Source: JAAZBW01 sp035647855 (GTDB taxonomy: Bacteria; Actinomycetota; Actinomycetes; Actinomycetales; Actinomycetaceae). From it: a stretch of DNA of 62,968 bases. Shown here one piece after another: positions 33,945 to 43,792 of the stretch. A program made the position numbers and the translations under genes. Within the stretch, counting starts at the first letter, position 1; each line of letters starts with the position of its first letter. The stretch is from assembly GCA_035647855.1 (NCBI GenBank), contig DASRMP010000046.1:1-62968 (forward strand). Reading direction: 5' to 3'. The notes beneath the pieces were generated by a model. The model worked only from the letters and a program-made list of their open reading frames with translations, made no database searches and was not told the origin of the DNA.

Positions 33945-34001
33945 TCTAGCGGCGGACAGCCAGCGGGCATGCGGGGGACCGAAGCCCCATCTACTCGAAG
34001 A

Positions 34002-34007
34002 TAGGCT
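34002..34007 (+). promoter_or_regulatory. Candidate -10 box for ppdK
   Basis: TAGGCT about 63 bases before the ppdK ATG gives a leadered transcript. The -35 element is not clear. Confidence 0.35.
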
Positions 34008-34070
34008 TGGCACGATCGAACGAAAGCGACGTCGCACGTTTCCCCACACTCGAAAGGGTCGAGAGTCGAT

Positions 34071-36782
34071 ATGACGAAGTACGTCTACATGTTCAGCGAG
34101 GGCAACAAGGATCAGAAGGATCTCCTCGGTGGAAAGGGTGCCAACCTGGCCGAGATGACGAACATCGGCCTGCCGGTGCCCCCCGGATTCATCATCACCA
34201 CCGACGCCTGCCGCTACTACATGAAGAACGATGACGTGCCGGCGCAGCTCGCCGAGCAGGTCACCGAGTCGGTCCAGAAGGTCGAGCAGCAGATGGGCCG
34301 CACCTTCGGGGACCCGAAGAACCCGCTTCTCGTTTCCGTCCGTTCCGGCGCCAAGTTCTCGATGCCCGGCATGATGGAGACCGTTCTCAACATCGGCCTC
34401 AACGACGAAACCCTGGCCGGCATCATCGAGATGTCGGGTGGCAACGAGCGCTTTGCCTGGGACTCCTACCGAAGGCTCCTCCAGATGTTCGGCAAGACCG
34501 TGCTGGAGATCGATGGTGACAAGTTCGCCGACGCCCTGGACGCCAAGAAGGCCGCACGCGGCATCGTGAATGACCCGGACCTCACGGCGAAGGACCTCTC
34601 GGAGCTCGTCGACGAGTTCAAGGCGATCATCAAGGAAGAGACCGGTGAGGACTTCCCCCAGGACGCTCGCACCCAGCTCGACATGGCCGTCGTCGCCGTC
34701 TTCAACTCCTGGAACACCGAGCGCGCGATCATCTACCGGAAGCGCGAGCGGATTGCCGACGATCTCGGCACGGCGGTCAACGTCCAGACCATGGTGTACG
34801 GCAACCTCGGCGAGAAGTCGGGTACGGGCGTCTGCTTCACCCGCGACCCCGCCACCGGCCAACGGGGCGTCTACGGCGACTACCTGGAGAACGCTCAGGG
34901 CGAGGATGTCGTTGCCGGCATCCGCAACACGCTCCCGCTCGCGGCTCTCGAGGAATTGGACAAGAAGTCCTATGACGAACTGCTCGCGAACCTCCAGAGA
35001 CTCGAGAACCACTACCGCGACATGTGCGACATCGAGTTCACCGTGGAGAACGGGAAGCTCTACATGCTTCAGACCCGGATCGGGAAGCGCACCGCCGCCG
35101 CAGCCTTCCGTATCGCGGTCCACATGCTTGACGACGGTCTGATCTCGGAGGACGAGGCACTTGAGCGCGTCACCGGCGCCCAGCTCACCTCGCTGATGTT
35201 CCCCCAGTTCGACGCCGATGCCGACCGCGAGCTGCTCGCCAAGGGCATGGCGGCCTCCCCGGGCGCAGCAGTGGGTGAGATCGTTTTCGATTCCGAGCAG
35301 GCTGTCGAGCGCAAGGGCGCGGGCGCGAAGGTGATCCTGGTCCGCCGCGAGACCACCCCGGACGACCTCGCGGGCATGATCGCCGCAGCGGGCATCCTGA
35401 CCTCCCGTGGCGGCAAGACGTCCCACGCGGCCGTCGTGGCCCGCGGCATGGGCACCACCGCCGTGGTGGGTGCGGAGGCGCTGCTCATCAACGCCGAGGC
35501 GAACACCGTCACCGTGAAGGGCAAGGTCCTCCGCAAGGGCGACGTCATCTCGATCGACGGCGGCACCGGTGAGGTCTTCGCGGGCGACGTCCCCGTGGCC
35601 CCGTCGAACGTCACGCGATACTTCGAGGAGGGCCTCGATGCGGCTCTCGAGGCAGTCTCGGATGAGGGCGAGCGCGAGCTTGTCACCGCCGTCCACCGCT
35701 TCATGACCCACGCGGACGAGGTCCGTCGCATGGGCGTCCGCGCCAACGCGGACACGCCCGAGGACGCGAGGCGTGCGCTCGCCTTCGGGGCCGAGGGCAT
35801 CGGCCTGACCCGCACGGAGCACATGTTCCTGGGCGATCGGCGCGAGATGGTGGAGCACGTCATCCTCGCCGATTCGCAAGAAGAGCGCGACGCCGCCTTC
35901 AACCAGCTCACCCCGCTGCAGCGCGGCGACTTCGCCGGGATCCTCGAGGCGATGGACGGACAACCCGTCACCATCCGCCTCATCGACCCGCCGCTCCACG
36001 AGTTCCTCCCGGACCTCACTTCGCTCGCCGTGAAGCGCGCGATCAACGAGGACCACGGCATCTCCGCCCCCGAGATCGACACCCTCTACACCGCGGTCAA
36101 CCGCATGCACGAGGCGAACCCGATGCTCGGTCTGCGAGGCGTGCGTCTCGGCCTCAAGATGCCGGGACTCTTCGATCTGCAGGTCCGCGCGATCGCGGAA
36201 GCATGCGTCGAGCGCATCCAGGCCGGCGGCGACCCGCAGCCCGAAATCATGGTTCCGCTGGTCGGAGACGTCAAGGAGCTCACCATCGTCCGCGAGCGCG
36301 CCCAAGCCACGATCGACAAGGTCGCGGAGGAGTCCGGCGTGGAGCTGAGCATCCCGATCGGCGCCATGATGGAACTGCCGCGCGCTGCTGTGACCTCGGC
36401 GGTGCTCGCGGAGGAGTCGGACTTCTTCTCCTTCGGCACCAACGACCTCACGCAGACCGTGTGGGGCTTCTCGCGCGACGACGTGGAAGGTGCCTTCTTC
36501 ACGGAATACATGGACGCGGGCATCTTCGAGGTCTCGCCGTTCGAGTCGATCGACGTCCAGGGCGTGGGCGAACTGGTCCGTCAGGGCGTGAACGGCTCCC
36601 GTTCCACCAAGCCGGACATGAAGCTCGGTGTCTGTGGTGAGCACGGCGGTGACCCGGACTCGATCCACTTCTTCGAAGAGGTCGGCCTGGACTACGTCTC
36701 CTGCTCGCCGTTCCGCGTGCCGATCGCCCGGCTCGAGGCCGCCCGCGCCATGATCGAGGCCGGAATGGACGCCTCGGCCTAG
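34071..36782 (+). CDS. ppdK: Pyruvate, phosphate dikinase
   Basis: A 903-residue PPDK of usual length. The N-terminal ATP-grasp domain begins GGKGANLAEM, the central phosphohistidine domain carries His452 in GGKTSHAAVVARGMG, and the C-terminal barrel ends with GVCGEHGGDPDSI and YVSCSPFRVP. It interconverts pyruvate, ATP and phosphate with PEP, AMP and pyrophosphate. In actinobacteria it can serve glycolysis or gluconeogenesis. A weak AAAGGG ribosome-binding site precedes the ATG. The pyrophosphatase gene in this window links to the same metabolite. Confidence 0.97.
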   Translation: MTKYVYMFSEGNKDQKDLLGGKGANLAEMTNIGLPVPPGFIITTDACRYYMKNDDVPAQLAEQVTESVQKVEQQMGRTFGDPKNPLLVSVRSGAKFSMPGMMETVLNIGLNDETLAGIIEMSGGNERFAWDSYRRLLQMFGKTVLEIDGDKFADALDAKKAARGIVNDPDLTAKDLSELVDEFKAIIKEETGEDFPQDARTQLDMAVVAVFNSWNTERAIIYRKRERIADDLGTAVNVQTMVYGNLGEKSGTGVCFTRDPATGQRGVYGDYLENAQGEDVVAGIRNTLPLAALEELDKKSYDELLANLQRLENHYRDMCDIEFTVENGKLYMLQTRIGKRTAAAAFRIAVHMLDDGLISEDEALERVTGAQLTSLMFPQFDADADRELLAKGMAASPGAAVGEIVFDSEQAVERKGAGAKVILVRRETTPDDLAGMIAAAGILTSRGGKTSHAAVVARGMGTTAVVGAEALLINAEANTVTVKGKVLRKGDVISIDGGTGEVFAGDVPVAPSNVTRYFEEGLDAALEAVSDEGERELVTAVHRFMTHADEVRRMGVRANADTPEDARRALAFGAEGIGLTRTEHMFLGDRREMVEHVILADSQEERDAAFNQLTPLQRGDFAGILEAMDGQPVTIRLIDPPLHEFLPDLTSLAVKRAINEDHGISAPEIDTLYTAVNRMHEANPMLGLRGVRLGLKMPGLFDLQVRAIAEACVERIQAGGDPQPEIMVPLVGDVKELTIVRERAQATIDKVAEESGVELSIPIGAMMELPRAAVTSAVLAEESDFFSFGTNDLTQTVWGFSRDDVEGAFFTEYMDAGIFEVSPFESIDVQGVGELVRQGVNGSRSTKPDMKLGVCGEHGGDPDSIHFFEEVGLDYVSCSPFRVPIARLEAARAMIEAGMDASA

Positions 36783-36802
36783 ACCAGGTCCTTGTCGTTC
36801 CG

Positions 36803-36857
36803 CCGGGTGATCACCCGGTGATTGCCCGGTGATTGCCCGGTGATCACCCGGTGACCG
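36803..36857. repeat. Five 11-bp tandem repeats after ppdK
   Basis: CCCGGTGATTG/CCCGGTGATCA units start at 36803, 36814, 36825, 36836 and 36847. Two copies contain the perfect palindrome GGGTGATCACCC or part of it, so the stretch can fold. It lies just before a terminator-like stem. Confidence 0.85.
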
Positions 36858-36861
36858 AACC

Positions 36862-36892
36862 GTGGCCCGCTTCCCTTGTGGAGGCGGGCCAC
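36862..36892 (+). terminator. Terminator-like hairpin after ppdK
   Basis: GTGGCCCGC and its exact complement, nine pairs with a 13-base loop. No T tract. Confidence 0.65.
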
Positions 36893-36966
36893 AGTCATGT
36901 CACCCGACAGTCGCACGCCGGTGCCGCCACGTACCCCTACCAGCCACGCCCCTCGTCCGGCGCGAA

Positions 36967-37209
36967 GGCGCACGTCCGTCACATCTGGGCGCATGATCGT
37001 CACACGCCAACCCAACCCATTCGCCCGGGGCGCACGATCGTCACATGGGGGCGCACGTCCGTCACACGCAGATTCTGAGGGCGCACGATCGTCACATCAG
37101 GGCGCGCATCCGTCACATGGGGGCGCACGTCCGTCACAGGAGGGCGCGCGATAGTCACATCCGTGAGATCGGGGCGCATGATCGTCACAAGATGGCTGGC
37201 GTTCGTCAC
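36967..37209. repeat. Phased GTGACGNNCGTGCGCC array, locus 3 (half-array)
   Basis: Ten units, all in reverse orientation, starting at 36967, 36988, 37029, 37050, 37080, 37101, 37122, 37143, 37173 and 37194. Intervals are 21, 41, 21, 30, 21, 21, 21, 30 and 21. The last unit is the GGCTGGC variant that elsewhere touches the palindrome, but here no palindrome follows. The 597-bp gap 36783-37379 holds this, the hairpin and the ppdK-proximal repeats. Confidence 0.93.
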
Positions 37210-37214
37210 GGAGC

Positions 37215-37290
37215 GAACCCGGCCGGACACCGCCGCTGGGGGAACTCGAACCCCATTCAGGACGATCTGGCGTGAGCTGGGGAACTTCAG
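37215..37290. repeat. Inverted fragment of the locus-1 linker and TGGGGAAC module
   Basis: Following the array, GAACCCGGCCGGACACCGCC is the reverse complement of the linker at about 9917-9940 and 48400-48414. Then come TGGGGGAACTCG at 37237 and TGGGGAACTTCAG at 37278, 41 bp apart, with spacer text matching the reverse complement of 9823-9860. So locus 3 is an inverted, palindrome-less version of locus 1. Confidence 0.85.
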
Positions 37291-37379
37291 GCTGCGACGT
37301 GAGCGTGAGCGTGGATCCGCGTACTGACCGCACTCCGGATGTGCCTGAAGCGCGGCGGCAGCGATGAAAGACTGGCCGC

Positions 37380-40289
37380 ATGACGAGTTCGACCCTTCCC
37401 ATCTCGCGATCCTCCGCCGCCCGCCGTGAGGCAGCTGATTCCTCCGGGCGTGCGGCCGAGCTCGCCGCAGCGCTCGGCCGCGAGATGGCCGGCGAGGTCG
37501 ATTCCTCCAACCTGACGCGCGGCCTCTACAGCACGGACGCATCGAACTACCGAGTCGTCCCGCAGGTGGTCGCGTTCCCGGAGAACGCCGAAGATGTCTC
37601 CGTTGCTCTCGCGTTGGCCTCCTCCCACGAGGTCCCGATCACGGCCCGGGGAGCGGGTACCTCAATCGCCGGCAACGCCGTCGGCGCAGGTCTCGTTCTC
37701 GATTTCGCGAAGCACATGAACCAGGTCGAGATCGATCCTGGCACGCAGTCGGCAATTGTCGGGCCTGGCGCGATCCTCGGTGCGATTCAGCGCGCCGCCG
37801 CCCCGCACGGGCTCCGCTTCGGGCCCGATCCCTCCACGTGGCCGCGCGCCACGATCGGCGGCACCATCGGCAACAACGCATGCGGCCCCCGCGCCCTCGC
37901 ATACGGGCGGGCGGCGGACAACGTCATCGAACTCGACGCCATCGACGGCACCGGTCGGCTGTTCACCGCCGCGCAGGACCTCGCGGCCGTCCAGGGCCTC
38001 GCGGATCTCGTGAACGGCAACCTGGGAACCATTCGCCCGAACTTCGGGAGGTTCAAGCGGCAGGTCTCCGGCTACTCGCTCGAGCACCTCCTGCCCGAGC
38101 ACGGGACCGATTTGGCGCGATTCCTCTCCGGTTCGGAGGGCAGCCTCGCGCTCTTCACCCGCGCCCGCGTCAACCTCGTACCCCAGGCGCCCGCGCCCGC
38201 CCTCGTCGTGCTCGGTTACCCGTCGATGGCCGACGCCGCCGATGCCGTCCCCGCACTCCTCGCCCACGCCCCTCTCGCCATCGAGGGCATAGACCACCGC
38301 CTCATCGACGTCGTCCGCGCGCACTCCCGGACTCCCGTCCCCAGCCTTCCCGACGGCGCCGGTTGGCTCCTCGTCGAGGTGGGCGGCGAGAACGACTCCG
38401 AGGCGCTCGCCCGTGCGCGGGCGCTCGCCTCCGACGGCGGGACCTCCTCCTTCATTGTCCTGCCGGCCGGGCCGGAGGCCGCCGCCCTCTGGCGGATCCG
38501 CGCGGACGGTGCCGGCCTGGGCGGCCGCACCCCCGCCGGCCGGCCGGCCTGGCCCGGATTCGAGGATGCGGCAGTGCCGCCGGAGAAGCTCGGGGCCTAC
38601 CTGCGCGACTTCGAGTCCCTCCTCGCGGACCACAACCTTGACGGACTTCTCTACGGGCACTTCGGTGACGGCTGCATCCACGTCCGGATCGATTTTCCGA
38701 TCGAGTCCGTCGAGGGAGTTCCGTCCACGATGGCCTTCCTCGAGGAGGCCACGGACCTCGTTGTCTCCTATGGCGGCTCCATCTCGGGCGAGCACGGTGA
38801 CGGCCGCGCGCGTGGCGCACTGCTGGAGCGCATGTACCCGGCCGAGGCGCGGGACCTGTTCGGTCAGGTGAAACACCTCCTTGACCCGGACAACAACCTC
38901 AACCCCGGCATCGTTGCCGCGCCGGTTCCGGTCGCGGCGGACCTGCGCCGTCCGGCCGCCCGCATCACCGAGGCTCGAGGCTTCGCGTTCCGTGAGGATG
39001 GCGGCGACTTCACGAACGCCGTGCACCGCTGCACCGGCGTCGCCAAGTGCCAGCAGGACAACTCCGCGGCCGGCGGCTTCATGTGCCCGAGCTTCCTCGC
39101 CTCACGCGAGGAGAAGGACGGCACCCGGGGGCGAGCCCGCATTCTGCAGGAGGTCACGAACGGGACCCTCATCACGAAGTGGGGCAGCGAGGAAGTGCGC
39201 GACGCCCTCGATCTCTGCCTCGCGTGCAAGGCCTGCTCCACCGACTGCCCCACAGGTGTCGATATCGCCAAATACCGGTCCGAGACGCAGTATCGCGCCT
39301 ACTACGGCAAGGTCCGGCCCATCACGCACTACCTGCTCGGTCAGCTTCCCCGCTGGGCGGGCATGGTCCGCTCGATCCCCGGGGTCGCGGCCCTCGTGAA
39401 CGCAGTGACGGGCCTGAAGCCGGTGGAGAAGGCGATTCTCTTCGTGGGCGGCATGGACGTGCGTCGCAACATGGTGACGTTCGAGAAGAACCCGGTGGGC
39501 CGCTGGATGCGGAAGCGCGGCGGCAAGCTGGCCGGTGAAGAGACCGAAGGCGCCCCGGTTTCGGGCGCACGCGGACAGCGGGTAGTCGTCTGGGCGGACT
39601 CGTTCTCGCAGTCGCTCGACTCCGGACCCGCGAAGGACGTGGTCCTGCTTCTGGAGGAGGCCGGCTACGATGTCGTGCTCGCGCCCGAAGGTGCCTGCTG
39701 CGGCCTCACCTGGATTACCACGGGTCAGCTCGACGGCGCCAAGAAGCGCCTGGACAAACTCGCCGGAATCCTGGGCCCGCTCGCCGTCAACGGCATCCCG
39801 ATCGTCGGCGTCGAGCCGAGTTGCACCGCCGTCCTCCGCGACGACCTCCTCGATCTGCTGCCCGACGACCCGCGCGCTCACGCGATCGGCCGCCAGACGT
39901 TCACCCTCGCCGAGTTGCTCACCCACCCGGAGTACGGGCCGGGGGAGGCGTGGAGGCCTGCAGACCTCGACGGCGTCGAGGTCGTGGCGCAGCCGCACTG
40001 CCACCACTACTCGGTCATGGGATGGGAGGCCGATGAGCGGCTGCTCACTGAGGCCGGTGCCGAGGTGACCACGCTGACCGGCTGCTGCGGTCTCGCCGGC
40101 AACTTCGGCATGGAGCGGGGCCACTACGAGATGTCCGTCAAGGTGGCGGAGAACAACCTGCTCCCCGGACTCAACGAGCACCCGGACGCGGTCTATCTCG
40201 CGGATGGCTTCTCCTGCCGGACGCAGGCCACACAACTCGCTGACCGCAGAGGAATCCACCTCGCGACGCTGCTGCGCGGCAAGCGCTGA
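37380..40289 (+). CDS. FAD-linked oxidase fused to Fe-S/CCG domain (D-lactate/glycolate dehydrogenase-like)
   Basis: A 969-residue fusion. Residues of about 30-500 form a PCMH FAD domain (TARGAGTSIAGNAVG, RATIGGTIGNNACG) and the FAD-oxidase C domain (GHFGDGCIHVRI, GEHGDGRARG). Residues of about 540-640 carry a two-cluster ferredoxin-like region (CTGVAKCQQD..., CLACKACSTDCPTG). The C-terminus has two CCG motifs (EGACCGLTW, LTGCCGLAGNFG). This layout matches Dld/GlcD-GlcF fusions that oxidise D-2-hydroxyacids, usually D-lactate, and pass electrons to the respiratory chain. The exact substrate is not determined. Confidence 0.92.
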   Translation: MTSSTLPISRSSAARREAADSSGRAAELAAALGREMAGEVDSSNLTRGLYSTDASNYRVVPQVVAFPENAEDVSVALALASSHEVPITARGAGTSIAGNAVGAGLVLDFAKHMNQVEIDPGTQSAIVGPGAILGAIQRAAAPHGLRFGPDPSTWPRATIGGTIGNNACGPRALAYGRAADNVIELDAIDGTGRLFTAAQDLAAVQGLADLVNGNLGTIRPNFGRFKRQVSGYSLEHLLPEHGTDLARFLSGSEGSLALFTRARVNLVPQAPAPALVVLGYPSMADAADAVPALLAHAPLAIEGIDHRLIDVVRAHSRTPVPSLPDGAGWLLVEVGGENDSEALARARALASDGGTSSFIVLPAGPEAAALWRIRADGAGLGGRTPAGRPAWPGFEDAAVPPEKLGAYLRDFESLLADHNLDGLLYGHFGDGCIHVRIDFPIESVEGVPSTMAFLEEATDLVVSYGGSISGEHGDGRARGALLERMYPAEARDLFGQVKHLLDPDNNLNPGIVAAPVPVAADLRRPAARITEARGFAFREDGGDFTNAVHRCTGVAKCQQDNSAAGGFMCPSFLASREEKDGTRGRARILQEVTNGTLITKWGSEEVRDALDLCLACKACSTDCPTGVDIAKYRSETQYRAYYGKVRPITHYLLGQLPRWAGMVRSIPGVAALVNAVTGLKPVEKAILFVGGMDVRRNMVTFEKNPVGRWMRKRGGKLAGEETEGAPVSGARGQRVVVWADSFSQSLDSGPAKDVVLLLEEAGYDVVLAPEGACCGLTWITTGQLDGAKKRLDKLAGILGPLAVNGIPIVGVEPSCTAVLRDDLLDLLPDDPRAHAIGRQTFTLAELLTHPEYGPGEAWRPADLDGVEVVAQPHCHHYSVMGWEADERLLTEAGAEVTTLTGCCGLAGNFGMERGHYEMSVKVAENNLLPGLNEHPDAVYLADGFSCRTQATQLADRRGIHLATLLRGKR

Positions 40290-40376
40290 CCCCCGCCGCA
40301 CGGGCGGTGGCGCCGGCCGCCCTGATGCTCGTGCAAGAATGGGATCAGTTCCCCTGCTGAAGATTACGGGCTCCAA

Positions 40377-41439
40377 ATGCGCCTTTTTGAGTACGACTCC
40401 GGGCAACTCCATGCCACGCGAGTCGGTGCGGCACGCTCTGCGGACGTCGATCCGGAGGTGATGGAGGCGGTGCGGGATTCCGTGCTCCACATCATCGGCC
40501 GGCCTCTGTTACCGATTCGGTGGATCGGCTCAGATGGGAGTCACGCGTTGCCGGACGGACCGCACAGACTCATCGCCATGGACTCCTCGGGGCAGGTGGT
40601 GAGCATCGAGGTACTCGCCGCTCTTGATTCCGTGGGGCTGGTCGGCGCGCTCGCGCGGTCCGGCAGAACCGCCAACTACGGCTGGGGGGGCTCTCTCCGA
40701 GATGTATCCCGGCGGAGCGCAGGCGTTCCGCCGCGACTGGAGTTCCTTCCGCGAGTCACTCCCGCCGCGCCCGGTTCCCGGACCGCGCCTCTTCGTGGTG
40801 ACGGGTTCGATCGGCGACGACGTTCGGCCGGCTCTCGAGGTGCTCGCGGACTCCGGCGTCGAGGTCTACGAGGTCTCTCAGCGCGAGATGAGCGATGGAC
40901 GCGTCGTCGTCGAGATCAACGAGCCCTTCCGGGTGACCGTGCCGACCCTTGCAGCCAGCTCCACCCTCTTCGCGGGACACCGGCCAGATCTCATCGGCGC
41001 AGGCGACTCCGACCTGCGACGGGCGGCGGCCACGGCCGCGGACGGCGAGAGTATCGCCGTGGACCTCGTCGAGACGCCAGGGGCGGTCGAGGGAGCGGAG
41101 ACACCCGCGGTCGAGCCCGCCGGGTACCGCAGCGGCCTCGTCGCGGATTCGCGTCTGGTGAGACTCGCCGCCGAGGTCGGGCAGCCGACACCCCTCGTGT
41201 GGATGCAGCTCCGCAAAGGTATCCGGATCGATGCGACCCTGCTTCCGGACGGAACCATCGAACTCGCGGACGGCCGTCGCTTCGCCGACGCGTCGGAGGC
41301 GGCACGCGAGGCATCTAACCGCGTGTCCGTGGACGGGTGGCGCGTCTGGCGTATGACCGAGGGCGGACCGTCCCTCGCGGAGGCGTACGAGGAGTGCGGG
41401 CGCCCGCCTTCGAGCGGCCGGCGCCGCCGCCGGACCTGA
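40377..41439 (+). pseudogene. RAMA-domain protein split by +1 in a G7 run
   Basis: One gene in two frames. Frame one starts MRLFEYDSGQLHATRV (ATG 40377) and reads well up to NYGWG. The other frame continues ALSEMYPGGAQAFRRDW... to the stop at 41439. The switch is at the seven-G run 40684-40690; six Gs would restore one 353-residue protein. The C-terminal 70 residues (TPLVWMQLRKGIRIDATLLPDG...VDGWRVWRM) match the RAMA domain, a proposed modified-DNA reader associated with restriction systems. It may be a sequencing error, a true mutation or a phase-variable tract. Confidence 0.8.
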
Positions 41440-41494
41440 GGCGGGCCTTCCTGCGCCGCGCCGCGCCTCTGAGGTGAGCGGCGGAGTTCGTTCG

Positions 41495-42571
41495 TCAGCG
41501 AATCGCGTACGCCCGGAGCCATCGCTCCAGCTCACAGTAAACCCGTGTGCGCACGGCCTGCCGGGAGAGGAACACGTCATGGACCGCGCCGTCGAAGCGC
41601 GCCAGAGTGACGAGCGGGCCGAGCCCCAGCGAGCGTTGGGCGATCTGTTCGACGTCGAGCACCGAGTCCACCTCCCGCAGTTCGGGCAGCCATCTCGGTG
41701 AGTAGTTGGTTCTCGCCGAGGTGAGTACCAGAATCGGGCACGTGATTTCGAGGCCCTGGGCGACCTGCGACTGTCCGGCACGGATGGCCGAGAGCCAGCC
41801 GGGCCGGACGAGCGCCGAGGTCCGGGACTTCCAGTTCGGATCGAGCTGCCAGCCGTCGTAGAACGGATCGCCTGCGGTGCCGGGTGGGCGCTCGCCGTCG
41901 TCGTCGGGGATCCAGCCTGCAAGGGTGCGCGCGTAGAAGCCAGTGTCCGCCAACGGAACAATCCCGGTCGGATTGACGCGGGAGAGAGTGTCTATCAGTT
42001 GCGTGCCCAGCGTGCGCGTGATGACTGATCCCTGGAGTTCGAGCCAGGGAGCGTCGAGCACGAGCGCACGAAGGGCTCCGGGGTGCCGGTGCGCCCAGAG
42101 CGCGGCAACGAGGCCGCCCGTGGAGTGGCCCATGAGCACCAGGTCGGTGCCGATGCCCACCTCGTCGCGGATGACGGCGAGGGCGGCGTGGAAGTCCTCG
42201 TCATAGGTGCTGAGGTTGGTGATGTAGCCGTGCAGCTGTCCCGCGCGGAGGCTGCGGCCGTACTTGCGCAGATCGAGCGCGTAGAACGCGCCGCCGAGCC
42301 TGGCGATGACGCGGGCAAGTTCCCGCTGGTGGAAGTAGTCGTTCCAGCCGTGAATCCAGAGGCCCACGAATCTGGTCGCGGTGGGCGTCCCGGCGTGGGC
42401 GAGCGGGTCGTTGCCCGGGACGTAGCGGACCAGCGTGGCGACGACGGGACCTTGGTCGTCGTCCAGCAGTGGCAGGGTGCGCGCCTCGAAGCCGGCGCCG
42501 AGCACGTCATCGTGCCAGCCGGTGTCTGTCAGCGGTCCGGTTGGGAGAGGTTCGAGATAGATCTCGCTCAC
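41495..42571 (-). CDS. Alpha/beta hydrolase (lysophospholipase/monoacylglycerol lipase-like)
   Basis: A 358-residue hydrolase. An oxyanion segment LWIHGWNDYF near residue 73, nucleophile Ser in GHSTGG near 149, and candidate Asp and His in the last 100 residues (AVHDVFLS contains the likely catalytic His). It resembles the serine aminopeptidase S33/monoacylglycerol lipase group, acting on lipid esters. Substrate unknown. GTG start with GGGAG upstream. It lies 54 bp after metX in the same direction. Confidence 0.85.
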   Translation of the reverse strand: MSEIYLEPLPTGPLTDTGWHDDVLGAGFEARTLPLLDDDQGPVVATLVRYVPGNDPLAHAGTPTATRFVGLWIHGWNDYFHQRELARVIARLGGAFYALDLRKYGRSLRAGQLHGYITNLSTYDEDFHAALAVIRDEVGIGTDLVLMGHSTGGLVAALWAHRHPGALRALVLDAPWLELQGSVITRTLGTQLIDTLSRVNPTGIVPLADTGFYARTLAGWIPDDDGERPPGTAGDPFYDGWQLDPNWKSRTSALVRPGWLSAIRAGQSQVAQGLEITCPILVLTSARTNYSPRWLPELREVDSVLDVEQIAQRSLGLGPLVTLARFDGAVHDVFLSRQAVRTRVYCELERWLRAYAIR

Positions 42572-42625
42572 GCTTCGATTCTCCCGCGAGCGTGCGGCCC
42601 AGTCGAGCCGTATCTGCGGGCGGGG

Positions 42626-43789
42626 TCACTTCCAGGCGCGGGAGCTCGCTCTCGTCAGCAGGAAGCGCTCGACATGCTCGGAGACCTGATCGTGCTGGAC
42701 GAGGAAACCGTCGTGCCCGTGCGGCGAGGAGATCCAGCGGAGGGGCACGGCCTTCGGTGCGTGGCGGACGATGCGCTCGAGTTCCTCCGGCAGGAAGAGC
42801 TCGTCCGTATCGACACCAACAACCATGACGCGCGCCGTGATCTGCGACAGTGCGATGTCCGCGCCCCCGCGGTTCCGGCCGAGATCGTGGGTCATCATGG
42901 CGCGCGTGATGACGCGGTAGGAGTTCGCGTCGAAGCGGCGCGCCAGCTTCCAGCCCGCATGGTCCAGGTACGACTCGACGGCGTATCGCCCGCCCAGCAG
43001 CGGCTCCTCCGCATGCTGGGGGAGGCGTGAGAAGCGGCCGGCGAGTTCCGCCGTCGAGCGGTAGGAGATGTGCGCGATCTGGCGGGCGAGGGCGAGCCCG
43101 GCTGCGGGTCCGTGACCGAGGGGCGCGTCGTAGTAGTCGCCGCAGTTGAAGTTCGGGTCGCCCTCGATGGCGAGCAACTGGGTGTGGGCGAGAGCGAGCT
43201 GGTGGGCCGTCGTCGCGGCGTTCGACGCGATCACCGCGAGGCGCGCAACCCGCTCCGGGAACATGACCGCCCACTCGAGCGCGCGCTGTCCGCCCATCGA
43301 CGAGCCGATCACCATCGCGAAGCGGCGTATGCCGAGCTGGTCCGCCAGAAGGGCCTCCGCAGAGGCCTGGTCCCGCGCGGTGACAAAGGGGAAACGCGAG
43401 CCCCAGGGAACGCCGTCGGGCGCGATCGACGCGGGACCGGTCGTGCCCTGGCAGCCGCCGAGGATGTTCGGTGCCACCACGAACCAGCGATTGGTGTCAA
43501 TGGCCCGACCGGGTCCGACCACGTCCTCCCACCATCCACCGGTCGGGTGTCCCTCGCCGGCGGCGCCGACGACGTGGGAGTCGCCCGTGAGCGCGTGCAG
43601 GACGAGCACGGCGTTCGACGCGTCGGAGTTGAGGGTGCCCCAGGTCTCGTAGGCCATCGTGACCGAGAGATCGGTTCCGGCATCGAGAGGGAGCGTCCCG
43701 ATGTCTGCGAACTTGCGTGCTCCCGGCGGGTCACCTTCCCGCCACGCGCCGGTGGCGGGAAGGGTCCGCGGGTCAATCAGCCGGCGCAT
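42626..43789 (-). CDS. metX: Homoserine O-acetyltransferase
   Basis: A 387-residue alpha/beta-hydrolase-fold transferase. It has HALTGDSHV, the nucleophile in GSSMGGQRALEW and the C-terminal SPHGHDGFL with the catalytic His. It makes O-acyl-L-homoserine for direct sulfhydrylation. The start lies 3 bp after the metY stop, so the two genes are one operon and feed the same pathway. Acetyl versus succinyl donor cannot be told from these motifs alone. Confidence 0.94.
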   Translation of the reverse strand: MRRLIDPRTLPATGAWREGDPPGARKFADIGTLPLDAGTDLSVTMAYETWGTLNSDASNAVLVLHALTGDSHVVGAAGEGHPTGGWWEDVVGPGRAIDTNRWFVVAPNILGGCQGTTGPASIAPDGVPWGSRFPFVTARDQASAEALLADQLGIRRFAMVIGSSMGGQRALEWAVMFPERVARLAVIASNAATTAHQLALAHTQLLAIEGDPNFNCGDYYDAPLGHGPAAGLALARQIAHISYRSTAELAGRFSRLPQHAEEPLLGGRYAVESYLDHAGWKLARRFDANSYRVITRAMMTHDLGRNRGGADIALSQITARVMVVGVDTDELFLPEELERIVRHAPKAVPLRWISSPHGHDGFLVQHDQVSEHVERFLLTRASSRAWK

Positions 43790-43792
43790 GGG

